DNA of 64,000 bases from Pseudanabaena frigida (GTDB lineage: Bacteria > Cyanobacteriota > Cyanobacteriia > Pseudanabaenales > Pseudanabaenaceae). A program made the position numbers and the translations under genes. Location: contig QBML01000001.1 of NCBI GenBank assembly GCA_003242085.1, forward strand, positions 124,001 to 188,000, read 5' to 3'. Numbering within the stretch: position 1 is the stretch's first letter; every line of letters begins with the position of its first letter. Below are positions 23,619-33,180 of this stretch, in pieces. The notes under the pieces are model-generated. The model was given only the letters and a program-made list of their open reading frames with translations, did not search any database and was not told the origin of the DNA.

Positions 23619-25202
23619 ATGCCCAAAGTTCTCGTTTCTGACCCCATCGATCAAGTTGGTATCGACATTCTGTCTCAAGTCGCCACCGTTGACGTAAAAA
23701 CTACTCTCAGCCCTGAAGAACTAATCCAAGTTCTTCCCGAATATGACGCAATCATGATTCGCTCTGGTACAAAGCTCACCAAAGAAGCGATCGAAGCTGG
23801 CAAAAACCTCAAAATCATCGGTCGTGCTGGTGTTGGGGTCGATAACGTAGATGTTCCTACCGCTACTCGCATGGGGATTGTGGTTGTTAATTCTCCTGAA
23901 GGCAACACGATCGCTGCTGCCGAACATACCCTCGCGATGATGATGTCCCTATCGCGCTTTATCCCCGCCGCAAATGCATCGCTTAAAAGCGGTAAGTGGG
24001 ATCGCAAGAGCTTTACAGGTGTTGAAGTTTACAAGAAGACCCTTGGTATTCTTGGCTTAGGAAAAATTGGCTCACACGTTGCCACAGTTGCTAAGGCTCT
24101 AGGAATGCGTATTCTTGCATACGATCCGTTTCTCACGGCTGAACGTGCCGAGAAATTAGGTGTGCATCTAGTGGAGCTAGAAATTTTGCTGCGGGAAGCT
24201 GATTACATCACTTTGCATTTGCCTAAAACTAAGGATACGCATCATTTAATTAATGCCGATCGCCTCGCAATCATGAAAGATGGCGTAAGAATTATTAATT
24301 GTGCTAGAGGTGGAATCATTGATGAAGGAGCGATCGCTGAGGCTATCAAGAGCGGCAAAGTTGCAGGGATTGCCCTCGATGTCTTTGAAAATGAACCCCT
24401 CGAAGATGAGTCAGGTTTACGAGAACTCGGCGCAAATGTAATTTTGACGCCTCACCTCGGTGCTTCCACCGAAGAAGCCCAAACCAACGTGGCTTTGGAT
24501 GTTGCCGAACAGATTCGCGATGTATTACTCGGCTTACCTGCACGATCAGCGGTAAACATTCCTGGATTGCGTCCCGATGTTTGGCAGAAACTCAAGCCTT
24601 ATCTGCAACTGGCGGAAATGCTGGGTAATTTGGTCGGACAGTTGGCGGGTGGTCGTGTCGATAACCTTGATGTAAAGCTTCAAGGTGAAATTGCTAATAG
24701 CGAAAGCCAACCCATCGTTGTTGCGGCGCTCAAAGGGTTGCTGTCTCCAGCTTTGCGTGAACGAGTGAACTTTGTTAATGCGAGCATCGAAGCAAAAGAG
24801 CGTGGTATTCGCGTTACTGAAACCCGCGATCCATCCGTCGAAGATTACAGTGGCTCTATTCATTTGACAGCCCATGGCAGTCAAGGCGAACAGTCGGTAA
24901 CAGGCGCATTGCTTGGCAAATCCGAAATCCGCATTATTAGCATTAATGGTTTCCCAATCAACGTTGCACCAACACATTACATGTTGTTAACTCTGCACCG
25001 CGATATGCCAGGGATCATTGGTCGCATCGGTTCTCTACTCGGCAGCTTTAACGTGAACATCGCCAGTATGCAAGTTGGTCGTCGCATGGTGCGCGGCGAA
25101 GCGGTCATGGTTTTAAATATTGACGATCCATTGCCTAGTGGTTTGGTTGATGAAATCATTCATATTCAAGGCGTAACCGATGCATTTGTAGTCAAGCTAT
25201 AG
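23619..25202 (+). CDS. serA: D-3-phosphoglycerate dehydrogenase
   Basis: Oxidises 3-phosphoglycerate with NAD+ in the first step of serine synthesis. 527 aa, the long form. Catalytic domain at about 1-310 with NAD motif LGILGLGKIGSHVA and the Arg-Glu-His triad regions (NCARGGIIDEGA, LTPHLGASTEEA); allosteric substrate-binding domain about 315-450; C-terminal ACT domain about 455-527 (HRDMPGIIGRIGSLLGSFNVNI), which binds serine in related enzymes. The ATG fixes the usual N-terminus MPKVLVSDPID. A small gene and terminator follow. Confidence 0.97.
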   Translation: MPKVLVSDPIDQVGIDILSQVATVDVKTTLSPEELIQVLPEYDAIMIRSGTKLTKEAIEAGKNLKIIGRAGVGVDNVDVPTATRMGIVVVNSPEGNTIAAAEHTLAMMMSLSRFIPAANASLKSGKWDRKSFTGVEVYKKTLGILGLGKIGSHVATVAKALGMRILAYDPFLTAERAEKLGVHLVELEILLREADYITLHLPKTKDTHHLINADRLAIMKDGVRIINCARGGIIDEGAIAEAIKSGKVAGIALDVFENEPLEDESGLRELGANVILTPHLGASTEEAQTNVALDVAEQIRDVLLGLPARSAVNIPGLRPDVWQKLKPYLQLAEMLGNLVGQLAGGRVDNLDVKLQGEIANSESQPIVVAALKGLLSPALRERVNFVNASIEAKERGIRVTETRDPSVEDYSGSIHLTAHGSQGEQSVTGALLGKSEIRIISINGFPINVAPTHYMLLTLHRDMPGIIGRIGSLLGSFNVNIASMQVGRRMVRGEAVMVLNIDDPLPSGLVDEIIHIQGVTDAFVVKL

Positions 25203-25257
25203 TTTAGATGGTGGCGCAATGCGTTACTATCTAAGCGAAGTTTAGTGGATATGCATT

Positions 25258-25407
25258 ATGTCAACTTCAAAGGAATATGTCTCTTCAGAAAAGTATCGTC
25301 AAATGTTGGTACGCGATGGCGATCGCCGTTTTCAAGAATGGCATAGTAGCTACCTCAATTACCAACGGGCTTATCTGGAAGACTTAAACAAACGTAGACC
25401 AAAATAA
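25258..25407 (+). CDS. Small hypothetical protein, 49 aa
   Basis: Begins MSTSKEYVSSEKYRQMLVRD and ends AYLEDLNKRRPK. Charged and mostly helical in prediction by eye, rich in Tyr, Arg and Gln; no domain recognised. It starts 55 bases after serA and its stop codon runs into a terminator hairpin, so it may be co-transcribed with serA. Function unknown. Confidence 0.55.
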   Translation: MSTSKEYVSSEKYRQMLVRDGDRRFQEWHSSYLNYQRAYLEDLNKRRPK

Positions 25408-25437
25408 ACAAAAGGCTCGCAATGCGAGCCTTTTGTT
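25407..25437 (+). terminator. Terminator after serA and the 49-aa gene
   Basis: Perfect 14-base arms (AACAAAAGGCTCGC) around AAT, with a T-rich 3' arm. Confidence 0.9.
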
Positions 25438-25483
25438 ATAACAAGGGGCATTAGCTCCTTGCCTATAGTGAAAAACTTAATTT

Positions 25484-26353
25484 ATGAATTTCTGGGAATG
25501 GTACGATCGCAATCTATTAGTAGCCAAACAACATGATGTTCCTGTTTATGAACTAGATTGGCTCGTATTACAACAAACGCCGTTAGATAAGCTGGACTTA
25601 AGACTGCGATCGCCAAACATCTCGCTAAAAATTACACCTGAAACATTAATTAGCCTCGAGCGAATTTGGCAAAAAAGGCTGTATGAGCGCATTCCTATCC
25701 AATATCTAACTGGTTCAGTAACATGGCGAAATTTGGAACTACAGGTTTCGCCAGCCGTATTAATTCCTAGACCTGAAACAGAATTAATCATTGATATTGT
25801 TGCTGAAAACTGTCAGGACAAATTTTATCAACAGGGGATTTGGACTGATTTAGGGACTGGGAGTGGCGCACTTGCGATCGCCTTAGCTCAACATTTTCCG
25901 CAAGCCCAAATTCACGCAGTTGATTACAGTAAAGCCGCCTTAGAAATTGCCAAAATTAACGCTAATAGGAATCGCCAGCAAGTTAAATTTCATCATGGAA
26001 GTTGGTTTGAACCATTAGCTAAGCTTAATTTAGAAAATAAGCTCGCGGGAATAGTTTCTAATCCACCTTATATTCCCAGTATCGAAGTTTTAAATTTACA
26101 GCCAGAAGTTACCAATCACGAACCACATTTAGCACTTGATGGAGGCACTGATGGGCTAGATGCAATTCGAGAACTAGTAAATACTGCTCCAGAATATTTG
26201 ATCGCAGGTGGATTTTGGATTATCGAAATGATGTCAGGTCAAGCAGAAATAGTGCGATCGCTTTTACAAACAAATGGTAGATATACAAATATTCAAACCC
26301 TTAAAGATTATGCAGGAATAGAAAGATTTATCTCTGCCAATAAAAAACATTAA
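25484..26353 (+). CDS. prmC: Release factor glutamine methyltransferase
   Basis: Methylates the GGQ glutamine of release factors 1 and 2 using S-adenosylmethionine. 289 aa. N-terminal helical domain, then VLIPRPETELI, SAM loop DLGTGSGALAIALA and the substrate-binding NPPY (IVSNPPYIPS) are all present. It lies after the serA terminator and has its own promoter region, with no clear partner gene. Confidence 0.95.
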   Translation: MNFWEWYDRNLLVAKQHDVPVYELDWLVLQQTPLDKLDLRLRSPNISLKITPETLISLERIWQKRLYERIPIQYLTGSVTWRNLELQVSPAVLIPRPETELIIDIVAENCQDKFYQQGIWTDLGTGSGALAIALAQHFPQAQIHAVDYSKAALEIAKINANRNRQQVKFHHGSWFEPLAKLNLENKLAGIVSNPPYIPSIEVLNLQPEVTNHEPHLALDGGTDGLDAIRELVNTAPEYLIAGGFWIIEMMSGQAEIVRSLLQTNGRYTNIQTLKDYAGIERFISANKKH

Positions 26354-26382
26354 ATTTTTTAATGATTATTGTTTTTAAACAC

Positions 26383-26407
26383 TATAGCAATGTAAGAAAT
26401 TGCTATA
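26383..26407. repeat. Minimal TATAGCAAT inverted repeat
   Basis: TATAGCAAT and ATTGCTATA face each other seven bases apart. These are the ends of the TATAGC element family with almost no interior, as would be left by deletion of an element. Confidence 0.55.
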
Positions 26408-26417
26408 TTTGAAATTG

Positions 26418-26909
26418 TTAATGCGTCTGGTGATAAGCAGCCTCAGATATCACAGGTATCTCTGCATATTTCCCTAGAGCGCATTGAAATACTGAATATA
26501 AGAATGCTGCTGTTATTCCTAAGAAAGTAACATTTAAGATAATTTCTAATATGAAGTATAAAAAGGAAACTTTTCCTAACAGCTTGACAGTCACACTTAC
26601 AAGAGCAACAACAATATCTAATAGTAAGGCTTGGATGGCATTGAAACGGATAAAATGATTGATCTTATAGCTTCTAACAACTAAGAAAAATATACTAAAC
26701 CAAACTACAAGACGAATAGATATAAAATCAATGATTGAAGTTGAAAGAATCTCATCTATTTTTAAAATAGGTAAGAATATCGTCTCCAAAATAGGAATCT
26801 GTGAAAAGAGAGATATTTTTCCAAACAAAACTACTGAAGTAATTGGTAATAGATAAACTAAGCTGGCATAAAGTCTATCTAAGTAATTGACTGAGCTACG
26901 TCGTGCCAT
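26418..26909 (-). CDS. Tic20-family membrane protein
   Basis: 163 aa with four hydrophobic segments. It begins with the typical DRLYASLVYLLPITSVVLFG and has RFNAIQALLLDI in the middle, the family's conserved membrane-edge motif. In plastids Tic20 is part of the inner-envelope protein import channel; the cyanobacterial role is not settled. It is a tandem paralogue of the next gene (27001-27510), both reading leftward. Confidence 0.85.
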   Translation of the reverse strand: MARRSSVNYLDRLYASLVYLLPITSVVLFGKISLFSQIPILETIFLPILKIDEILSTSIIDFISIRLVVWFSIFFLVVRSYKINHFIRFNAIQALLLDIVVALVSVTVKLLGKVSFLYFILEIILNVTFLGITAAFLYSVFQCALGKYAEIPVISEAAYHQTH

Positions 26910-27000
26910 AAATTATTTTCTACTGCTTAGATTACGTGAGATTAATAGCCTACAAATAAAGAACTACACCTCATAAATACGTACAAATATATTCAACCAA

Positions 27001-27510
27001 CTATAATTCGCACTGAAATGAGGCAGCCTGAGAGAGTGTTGGAATATCTGAATATTCACCTTTAATAGTTTGATAAATTGCATAGCCAGCCAACAATATT
27101 GTAGCGATAAATATAGTATTAGCAATGGTCGAGCTGATTATTGACGGCAATGAATTACTTGATAACTGCTCGAGAACTTGAAAGAAGAGTTGAGCGATAA
27201 ACAATACAATTTGCATCAACAACGCTTGCATTGTATTAAAGCGAACGAAATGAGGAACGCGGGCATCCCTAACCACTAAGAAATACAAACCCATAAATAG
27301 GAAAAACTCACCTGTCAAACCAAGTACTGGCACTAGTGGAAATGCCAACACATTGCTATATAGCCAAATAAGTGGAATAAACGGAAACACAAGCAGCGGA
27401 AATTGCTGAAATAAAACGGCTCCATAAATCACCCCTGCCGACATTGGTAGGAGGTAAGGCAAGCAACTATAAAAGCGATGCAAGGGGGGTGAAGATTGCT
27501 GCCAATTCAT
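27001..27510 (-). CDS. Tic20-family membrane protein
   Basis: 169 aa, four hydrophobic segments. HRFYSCLPYLLPMSAGVIYG, FLVVRDARVPHFVRFNTMQALLMQI and the C-terminal GEYSDIPTLSQAASF match the family better than its neighbour does. The pair arose by tandem duplication and has diverged. It lies 91 bases upstream of the other copy, so co-transcription is likely. Confidence 0.88.
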   Translation of the reverse strand: MNWQQSSPPLHRFYSCLPYLLPMSAGVIYGAVLFQQFPLLVFPFIPLIWLYSNVLAFPLVPVLGLTGEFFLFMGLYFLVVRDARVPHFVRFNTMQALLMQIVLFIAQLFFQVLEQLSSNSLPSIISSTIANTIFIATILLAGYAIYQTIKGEYSDIPTLSQAASFQCEL

Positions 27511-27604
27511 AACGATTTCCTTTAAATACAGATGATTTATTCGATCAATATGGACTTGATTTTAGCTCAAATGTCCGAGCATCATAGATATAACTGTCAA
27601 GACA

Positions 27605-27659
27605 TGCAATTCACAAGCCGAAGATGACGCGAAGTATCATCTTCAGCTTGTGAATTGCA
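27605..27659. repeat. Hairpin upstream of the Tic20 pair and chlH
   Basis: Arms of about 25 bases (TGCAATTCACAAGC outermost) with a few mismatches around a CGCGAAG centre. It separates the two divergent units. Confidence 0.65.
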
Positions 27660-27700
27660 TCAAGCGTAAAATTCTATTGGTATGCGTACTTTTAAGAAAT

Positions 27701-27749
27701 GTTTACATTTTGCTGTCATGAAGTTTAAGAAATGTAACAAAATGTAAAC
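27701..27749. promoter_or_regulatory. Inverted and direct repeats upstream of chlH
   Basis: GTTTACATTTTG (27701-27712) and its exact complement (27738-27749) interlock with a direct repeat of TTTAAGAAATGT (27691-27702, 27724-27735). About 190 bases before chlH. Likely a regulator binding region for chlorophyll synthesis control; the factor is unknown. Confidence 0.5.
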
Positions 27750-27839
27750 AAATCAATTTCAAATTATTGCATTTATTACCCAAAATCAACCACTGCAATG
27801 GTTGTCTGGTATTAAATAGTGAGTAGGTATAAATCTTTA

Positions 27840-27876
27840 GTTGCTGATTGTTACACTGCGTAACAGTTTAAGCAAC
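27840..27876 (+). promoter_or_regulatory. Stem-loop in the chlH leader region
   Basis: GTTGCT and AGCAAC, then GTTAC and GTAAC, pair in a two-step stem with internal bulges and loop ACTGC. It lies about 60 bases before the chlH ATG. Whether it is transcribed is not known. Confidence 0.45.
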
Positions 27877-27937
27877 AAATAAAAAACACACTATATAAGA
27901 TCCCTAAAAAATCAGGACTGTAATTTAAGGAGACTGC

Positions 27938-30900
27938 ATGTTCACTTCTGTGCCACCGATCGCATCATTAACTGGTAGACGTATCATCCCCGAAAATCTA
28001 CAGGGTCGGGTCTTAATGAAGTTGGTCTATGTAGTGCTCGAACCTCAATATCAGAGCGCTATGTCGGCGGCTGTAAAGTCAATCAACAAAAACAATCCTC
28101 ATCTAGCGATCGAGGTCAATGGCTATTTAATCGAGGAGTTGCGTAGTCCCGAAAACTATGACGCTTTTAAAGAAGATATTGCTGAAGCCGATATATTTAT
28201 CGCCTCGCTGATCTTTATTGACGATCTCGCCACAAAAATCGCTCAAGCAGTTGCCCCCCATCGAGATCGCCTATCCGCTTGTGTGGTATTTCCATCAATG
28301 CCTGAGGTAATGCGTCTCAATAAGATGGGCAGCTTCAGCATGGAAAACTTGGGGCAGTCAAAAAGTGCGATCGCCCAGTTTATGCGGAAGCGCAAAGAGA
28401 AATCTGGCAGTTCTTTTCAAGACAGTATGCTCAAGGTCGTACAGACCCTGCCCAAGATTCTCAAATATATGCCAATGGACAAGGCTCAGGACGCTCGTAA
28501 CTTCATGTTGAGCTTCCAATACTGGCTAGGCGGTTCTACTGAAAATCTGGAAAACTTCCTATTGATGCTTGCGCAGAATTATCTGCCCACGGTCAAAGCA
28601 AAATCGAAAGAGAACGGTACTGCACCATTACAAATTAAAGACCCTGTTACATATTTAGATATGGGGCTGTGGCATCCGCTCGCACCCAAGATGTTCGAGA
28701 ACACTACCGAATATTTGAACTGGTTTAACTCACGCACAGATATTCCCGAAGAAATGAAAGATCCTCTCGCTCCATGCGTGGGTCTACTAATGGCTCGGAC
28801 TCACCTTGTCACAGGCGATGATGCTCATTATGTGGCGATGGTGCAAGAACTGGAGTCTCTTGGGGCAAGGGTAATTTCGGTATTCAATGGGGGCTTAGAT
28901 TTCTCGACGGCAGTAAATGAATATTTTTACGATCCTAAGCAAAAAGATAGGGCGATCGTCGATAGCGTGGTTTCTCTAACTGGTTTCGCGCTAGTTGGTG
29001 GGCCAGCTAAGCAAGACCACCCAAAAGCGATCGAGGCTCTCGAAAGGCTAAATCGTCCCTACATGGTGGCATTGCCGCTCGTCTTCCAAACCACTGAAGA
29101 ATGGCAAGATAGCGATCTTGGGTTGCATCCTGTCCAAGTAGCGCTACAGGTAGCATTACCAGAACTTGATGGTGGACTCGATCCAATCGTGCTTTCAGGT
29201 CGTGATAGTGCAACAGGAAGATCCCATGCGATCGGCGATCGCTTAGAAACTATTGCTAATAGAGCTATCAAATGGGCAAACCTCCGTCGTAAACCACGCC
29301 ATGAGAAGAAACTGGCAATCACCATTTTCAGCTTCCCACCCGACAAAGGTAATATTGGTACAGCCGCCTATCTCGATGTCTTCTCTTCCATTCATAAGGT
29401 TTCTGAAGCACTTCGCAATAATGGCTATGATGTGCAGGGCTTACCAAAGACATCCCATGAAATGATGTCTGAAATTCTGCATAACCCTGAAGCAATGGTT
29501 GGCAGTCCTGAACTCAACGTTGCCTATCGGATGCCAGTAAGGGAATACGAAGAGAATACTCCCTACGTCGATCGCATTACCGAGCAATGGGGAGCGGCTC
29601 CCGGACATCTTAACTCCGATGGACAGAACCTAATTATTTACGGGAAACAGTACGGAAACCTATTTGTAGGCGTGCAACCGACTTTCGGGTATGAAGGCGA
29701 CCCAATGCGCCTGCTATTTAGCAAATCCGCTTCACCACATCATGGCTTTGTCGCTTACTACACCTATCTCAATCATATCTGGGGAGCCGATGCAGTACTC
29801 CACTTTGGTACTCATGGCTCGATGGAGTTCATGCCAGGTAAGCAAGTGGGTATGTCGGGTGAATGTTTCCCTGATAGCTTGATTGGGGCTTTACCAAACA
29901 TCTATTACTATGCGGTTAACAACCCATCGGAAGCCACGATCGCTAAACGACGCGGCTATGCCACGATCATCAGCTACATCACTCCTGCACCTGAAAATGC
30001 AGGTCTGAGCCGTAACTTACAAGAACTGAGTGAACTGATTGCTTCTTACAAAGACTTACGCCTTGGTAGTCGCGGTATCCAAATCACTAATACGATCATG
30101 GATAAGGTTCGCTTGGTCAATCTGGATAAGGATGTCGAACTTTCTGAGCAAGACGCAAAGGAAATGTCCCTTGAAGAACGCGATAACGTCATCGGTCAGG
30201 TTTACAACAAGCTGATGGAAATCGAATCGCGAGTTCTGCCTTGCGGTCTTCACGTTGTCGGCGAACCTCCCAAGGTCGAAGATGTCACCGATGTGTTGAC
30301 CAGCATTGCCAGCTTCGATCGCCCCGAAGACAACATGAAGTCTTTACTCAGAATCATGTGTGAATGCATTGGGCGCGATATTGAACAGCTTTACAAGTCA
30401 AGTGACAAAGGTATTTACGCCGATGTCGAACTACTGGCAAATATTCGCGCAGTCGCAAATAAGGCAGTTGGCGCATTGGTCAAAGCAAAGGCTGGCGACG
30501 ATGGCAGAGTTTCTAAACTCTCGGTGCTAAACTTCTTTAGAATGGGCAAAACCGAGCCTTGGATCGAAGTTTTCCAAGAAGCTGGTTATCCGAACATTAA
30601 TAAAGATGACATCAAGCCTCTGTTTGAGTTCTTAGAGTTCTGTCTCAAGCAAATTGTTGCCGATAACGAACTCGGCGGTCTAATTCGCGCCCTTGAAGGT
30701 GACTATATTCTCCCTAGTCCTGGCGGTGACCCCATCCGTAACCCCTTGGTGTTGCCTACTGGCAAGAATATGCACGCTCTCGATCCTAACTCGATCCCTA
30801 CGAGTGCGGCAGTGCAAGCAGCAAAAACCGTAGTCGATCGCCTATTAGAGCGTCAACGCCTCGACAACAATGGAGTCTATCCCGAAACGATTGCGGTCGT

Positions 30901-31942
30901 CCTCTGGGGAACCGATAACATCAAAACCTACGGGGAATCCCTTGCTCAAGTCCTCTGCATGATCGGCGTGAAGCCCATGCCCGACGCTCTCGGTAGGATC
31001 AATCGTTTAGAGCTAACTCCTCTTGAAGAACTGGGCAGACCTCGTGTCGATGTGGTCGTCAACTGCTCTGGCGTATTCCGCGACTTATTTGTTAATCAAA
31101 TGGACTTGATCGATCGTGCCGTGAGAATGGCAGCCGAAGCCGATGAGCCTTTAGAAATGAACTTTGTCCGCAAACATGCGATCGCTCAAGCCGAAGAATT
31201 TGGCTTAACCATCAACCAAGCTGCAACCCGCGTCTTCAGTAATTCATCGGGTTCCTATTCCTCTAACGTTAACCTTGCTGTGGAAAACAGCACATGGGAA
31301 AACGAAGAAGAATTGCAACAGATGTACTTATCGCGTAAGTCCTTCGCCTTTGGTGGCAATGTCAGCAACACCCAACAGCGTCAGCTTTACGAAGCTTCGC
31401 TGAAGACCGTTGATATGACCTTCCAAAATCTGGATTCGTCAGAAATCAGTCTCACCGATGTTTCCCACTACTTCGACTCTGACCCCACCAAGCTAGTCGG
31501 CAGTCTCCGCAAAGACGGCAAAAAACCCGCCTCCTTCATCGCTGACACCACCACCGCCAATGCTCAAGTTCGCACTTTAACTGAGACAGTCCGCCTCGAT
31601 ACTCGCACTAAGATTCTCAATCCGAAGTGGTATGAGGGAATGCTGAAGAGTGGTTACGAAGGTGTGCGCGAAATCTCGAAGCGCCTTGTAAACACGATGG
31701 GCTGGTCGGCAACGGCTGGAGCAGTGGATAACTGGGTCTACGAAGATGTCAATGATGTCTATGTGAACGATAAAGAGATGTGCGATCGCCTCAAAAATCT
31801 CAACCCCAATTCGTTCCGTAAGATTGTTGGTACTCTTCTAGAAGTCAATGGTCGCGGCTACTGGGAAACCAGCGAAGAGAATCTGGATAGATTGCGCGAG
31901 CTCTATCAAGAACTCGAAGACCGCATTGAAGGTGTAGAGTAA
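27938..31942 (+). CDS. chlH: Magnesium chelatase subunit H
   Basis: The large porphyrin-binding subunit that, with ChlI and ChlD and ATP, inserts Mg2+ into protoporphyrin IX at the entry to chlorophyll synthesis. 1334 aa, the full family length, with the CobN/Mg-chelatase domain throughout (for example [20 protein letters not shown] near residue 630 and [20 protein letters not shown] near residue 1045). The ATG has AAGGAG eight bases upstream. It ends in a strong terminator. A 35-bp piece of its 3' part (31739-31773) recurs at 35007. Confidence 0.97.
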   Translation: MFTSVPPIASLTGRRIIPENLQGRVLMKLVYVVLEPQYQSAMSAAVKSINKNNPHLAIEVNGYLIEELRSPENYDAFKEDIAEADIFIASLIFIDDLATKIAQAVAPHRDRLSACVVFPSMPEVMRLNKMGSFSMENLGQSKSAIAQFMRKRKEKSGSSFQDSMLKVVQTLPKILKYMPMDKAQDARNFMLSFQYWLGGSTENLENFLLMLAQNYLPTVKAKSKENGTAPLQIKDPVTYLDMGLWHPLAPKMFENTTEYLNWFNSRTDIPEEMKDPLAPCVGLLMARTHLVTGDDAHYVAMVQELESLGARVISVFNGGLDFSTAVNEYFYDPKQKDRAIVDSVVSLTGFALVGGPAKQDHPKAIEALERLNRPYMVALPLVFQTTEEWQDSDLGLHPVQVALQVALPELDGGLDPIVLSGRDSATGRSHAIGDRLETIANRAIKWANLRRKPRHEKKLAITIFSFPPDKGNIGTAAYLDVFSSIHKVSEALRNNGYDVQGLPKTSHEMMSEILHNPEAMVGSPELNVAYRMPVREYEENTPYVDRITEQWGAAPGHLNSDGQNLIIYGKQYGNLFVGVQPTFGYEGDPMRLLFSKSASPHHGFVAYYTYLNHIWGADAVLHFGTHGSMEFMPGKQVGMSGECFPDSLIGALPNIYYYAVNNPSEATIAKRRGYATIISYITPAPENAGLSRNLQELSELIASYKDLRLGSRGIQITNTIMDKVRLVNLDKDVELSEQDAKEMSLEERDNVIGQVYNKLMEIESRVLPCGLHVVGEPPKVEDVTDVLTSIASFDRPEDNMKSLLRIMCECIGRDIEQLYKSSDKGIYADVELLANIRAVANKAVGALVKAKAGDDGRVSKLSVLNFFRMGKTEPWIEVFQEAGYPNINKDDIKPLFEFLEFCLKQIVADNELGGLIRALEGDYILPSPGGDPIRNPLVLPTGKNMHALDPNSIPTSAAVQAAKTVVDRLLERQRLDNNGVYPETIAVVLWGTDNIKTYGESLAQVLCMIGVKPMPDALGRINRLELTPLEELGRPRVDVVVNCSGVFRDLFVNQMDLIDRAVRMAAEADEPLEMNFVRKHAIAQAEEFGLTINQAATRVFSNSSGSYSSNVNLAVENSTWENEEELQQMYLSRKSFAFGGNVSNTQQRQLYEASLKTVDMTFQNLDSSEISLTDVSHYFDSDPTKLVGSLRKDGKKPASFIADTTTANAQVRTLTETVRLDTRTKILNPKWYEGMLKSGYEGVREISKRLVNTMGWSATAGAVDNWVYEDVNDVYVNDKEMCDRLKNLNPNSFRKIVGTLLEVNGRGYWETSEENLDRLRELYQELEDRIEGVE

Positions 31943-31947
31943 AAATC

Positions 31948-31978
31948 AAAAAAAGCGGCGCAATGCGCCGCTTTTTTT
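31948..31978 (+). terminator. chlH terminator
   Basis: Perfect 14-base arms (seven A, then GCGGCGC) around AAT, ending in seven T, five bases after the stop codon. Confidence 0.95.
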
Positions 31979-32015
31979 ATAGAAAAAGTTACCATATTGC
32001 TTAAATATATCTGTA

Positions 32016-32064
32016 TTGACAATGTAAATACGTTTTGCTTAAAATATTAAGTATGGACGTATTT
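32016..32064 (+). promoter_or_regulatory. brnTA promoter and operator
   Basis: TTGACA (32016-32021), 18 bases, TAAAAT (32040-32045). AAATACGT (32026-32033) and its complement (32057-32064) bracket the -10 and the start codon, a fitting site for autoregulation by the BrnA antitoxin. Transcription would begin about at the brnT ATG. Confidence 0.65.
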
Positions 32065-32349
32065 TTTGGATTAAACGGCATTAACTTTGTTTGGAATGAG
32101 GAAAAGGCTCGAATTAATCCTATTAATCACGATGGTGTAACGTTCCTACAAGCTACAGAAGCCTTTTTCGATCCGTTTTTGGTGGTAGTTGATGCAAGTC
32201 GTAATGATGAGGAAAGAGATGCTGTCATTGGTTTAGATAAGCGATGGAATCTTCTCTATGTTGTTTATGTTGAACGCGAGAATGATGTAGTTCGGATTAT
32301 TTCGGCAAGGAAAGCAACTCGTAAGGAGCGTGAATATTATGAAGCCTGA
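32053..32349 (+). CDS. brnT: BrnT family toxin
   Basis: 98 aa from the ATG at 32053, RelE-fold ribonuclease toxin. FVWNEEKARINPINHDGVTF, DERDAVIGLDKRWN-like and IISARKATRKEREYYE stretches are the BrnT (DUF497) signature, with the C-terminal Arg-Lys-Arg-Glu cluster. A TTG start at 32035 is possible but falls inside the promoter. With the start of transcription predicted at the ATG, the message may be leaderless. Antitoxin gene overlaps the 3' end. Confidence 0.88.
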   Translation: MDVFFGLNGINFVWNEEKARINPINHDGVTFLQATEAFFDPFLVVVDASRNDEERDAVIGLDKRWNLLYVVYVERENDVVRIISARKATRKEREYYEA

Positions 32350-32617
32350 AGCTTTAAAACAAAGATTGGATAAAAATCGTCCAATGACAACGGTTACAAT
32401 CCGTATTCCTGAGGATGTAATTGAAGATTTGAAAAAAGTTGCGCCACTATTAGGGTTTTCAGGATATCAGCCTTTAGTACGTGCTTATATTGGTCAAGGG
32501 CTTCGCGCGGATCTTGAGAGGCTAGATGGAGATACTGTGTCTATGTTTATTGCAAGTCTGAAGCGTCATGGTGTAAGCGATGATGTGATTCGTGAGGCTT
32601 TGAGTGAGGTTGCCTAA
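32339..32617 (+). CDS. brnA: BrnA-type antitoxin
   Basis: 92 aa. A ribbon-helix-helix-like segment TTVTIRIPEDVIEDLKKVA follows a short N-terminal arm; this class binds DNA as a dimer and neutralises BrnT through its other half. The ATG at 32339 has AAGGAG ten bases upstream and overlaps brnT by 11 bp, as is usual for the pair; a GTG at 32330 is too close to that box. Confidence 0.83.
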   Translation: MKPEALKQRLDKNRPMTTVTIRIPEDVIEDLKKVAPLLGFSGYQPLVRAYIGQGLRADLERLDGDTVSMFIASLKRHGVSDDVIREALSEVA

Positions 32618-32825
32618 AATTATTTCTGCCAAATTTATAGGCGATCGCACTTTTTTAATTGAGTTTAGCGGAAGTGAATTCAAGAAAATAATTGATGTTC
32701 ATTCTCTTTCCATTTCGGCAAGGGCTTTTTGGCGACTAAGAGGTTTTTCATCCTTAACTTCTAGCATGGCATGGACAAGCCCTAAATCTTCAACCACCTC
32801 CACTATCGCTGGATTTTTGGAATGA
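32604..32825 (+). pseudogene. Truncated DUF2442-like gene
   Basis: The first 32 or so residues (LPKIISAKFIGDRTFLIEFS, then FKKIIDVH) look like the start of a DUF2442 protein, a small family often found with toxin-antitoxin genes. After about 32700 the similarity stops and the frame simply reads through the opposite strand of the next gene. It begins inside the end of brnA. A remnant left by a join at about 32700. Confidence 0.55.
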
Positions 32826-32959
32826 ATGTCTGATGCTGGCGTAACGCTTTCACGAAATAAACGAATAATCTGTAAGAGGTTTGACCAATATTGTTCAGGG
32901 ATTTTGTCTAGCTCGTTGGCTAATTCTTCTGCAAATACGGTTGGCCTATTGGTTGACAT
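32699..32959 (-). CDS. Small antitoxin-like protein
   Basis: 86 aa from the ATG at 32959. ELANELDKIPEQYWSNLLQIIRLFRES resembles short cyanobacterial proteins often seen as first genes of toxin-antitoxin pairs; the C-terminal KALAEMERE is also seen in that group. No toxin gene follows on this strand, and the gene ends exactly where the DUF2442 remnant breaks, so it may be an orphan brought in with that join. Function not established. Confidence 0.6.
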   Translation of the reverse strand: MSTNRPTVFAEELANELDKIPEQYWSNLLQIIRLFRESVTPASDIHSKNPAIVEVVEDLGLVHAMLEVKDEKPLSRQKALAEMERE

Positions 32960-33180
32960 CCTTATCATTCCTGAATGCAAAATATTTTTAACCTAGTGTA
33001 ATCAAAGTAATTAGACTTAGTTACAAAAACCTACATAATTGCTTTTGCCCATTTTCGATGTTGCAGTTAAAGACGATGAAGATTGTGATGTTTACTGAAG
33101 AAGCGCTCGCTATTTCCTTCTAAAGAGAGATAGCCTTAGAGTTATTGATGCTTGTTCAAAACGCTATCTATTTACTACAC

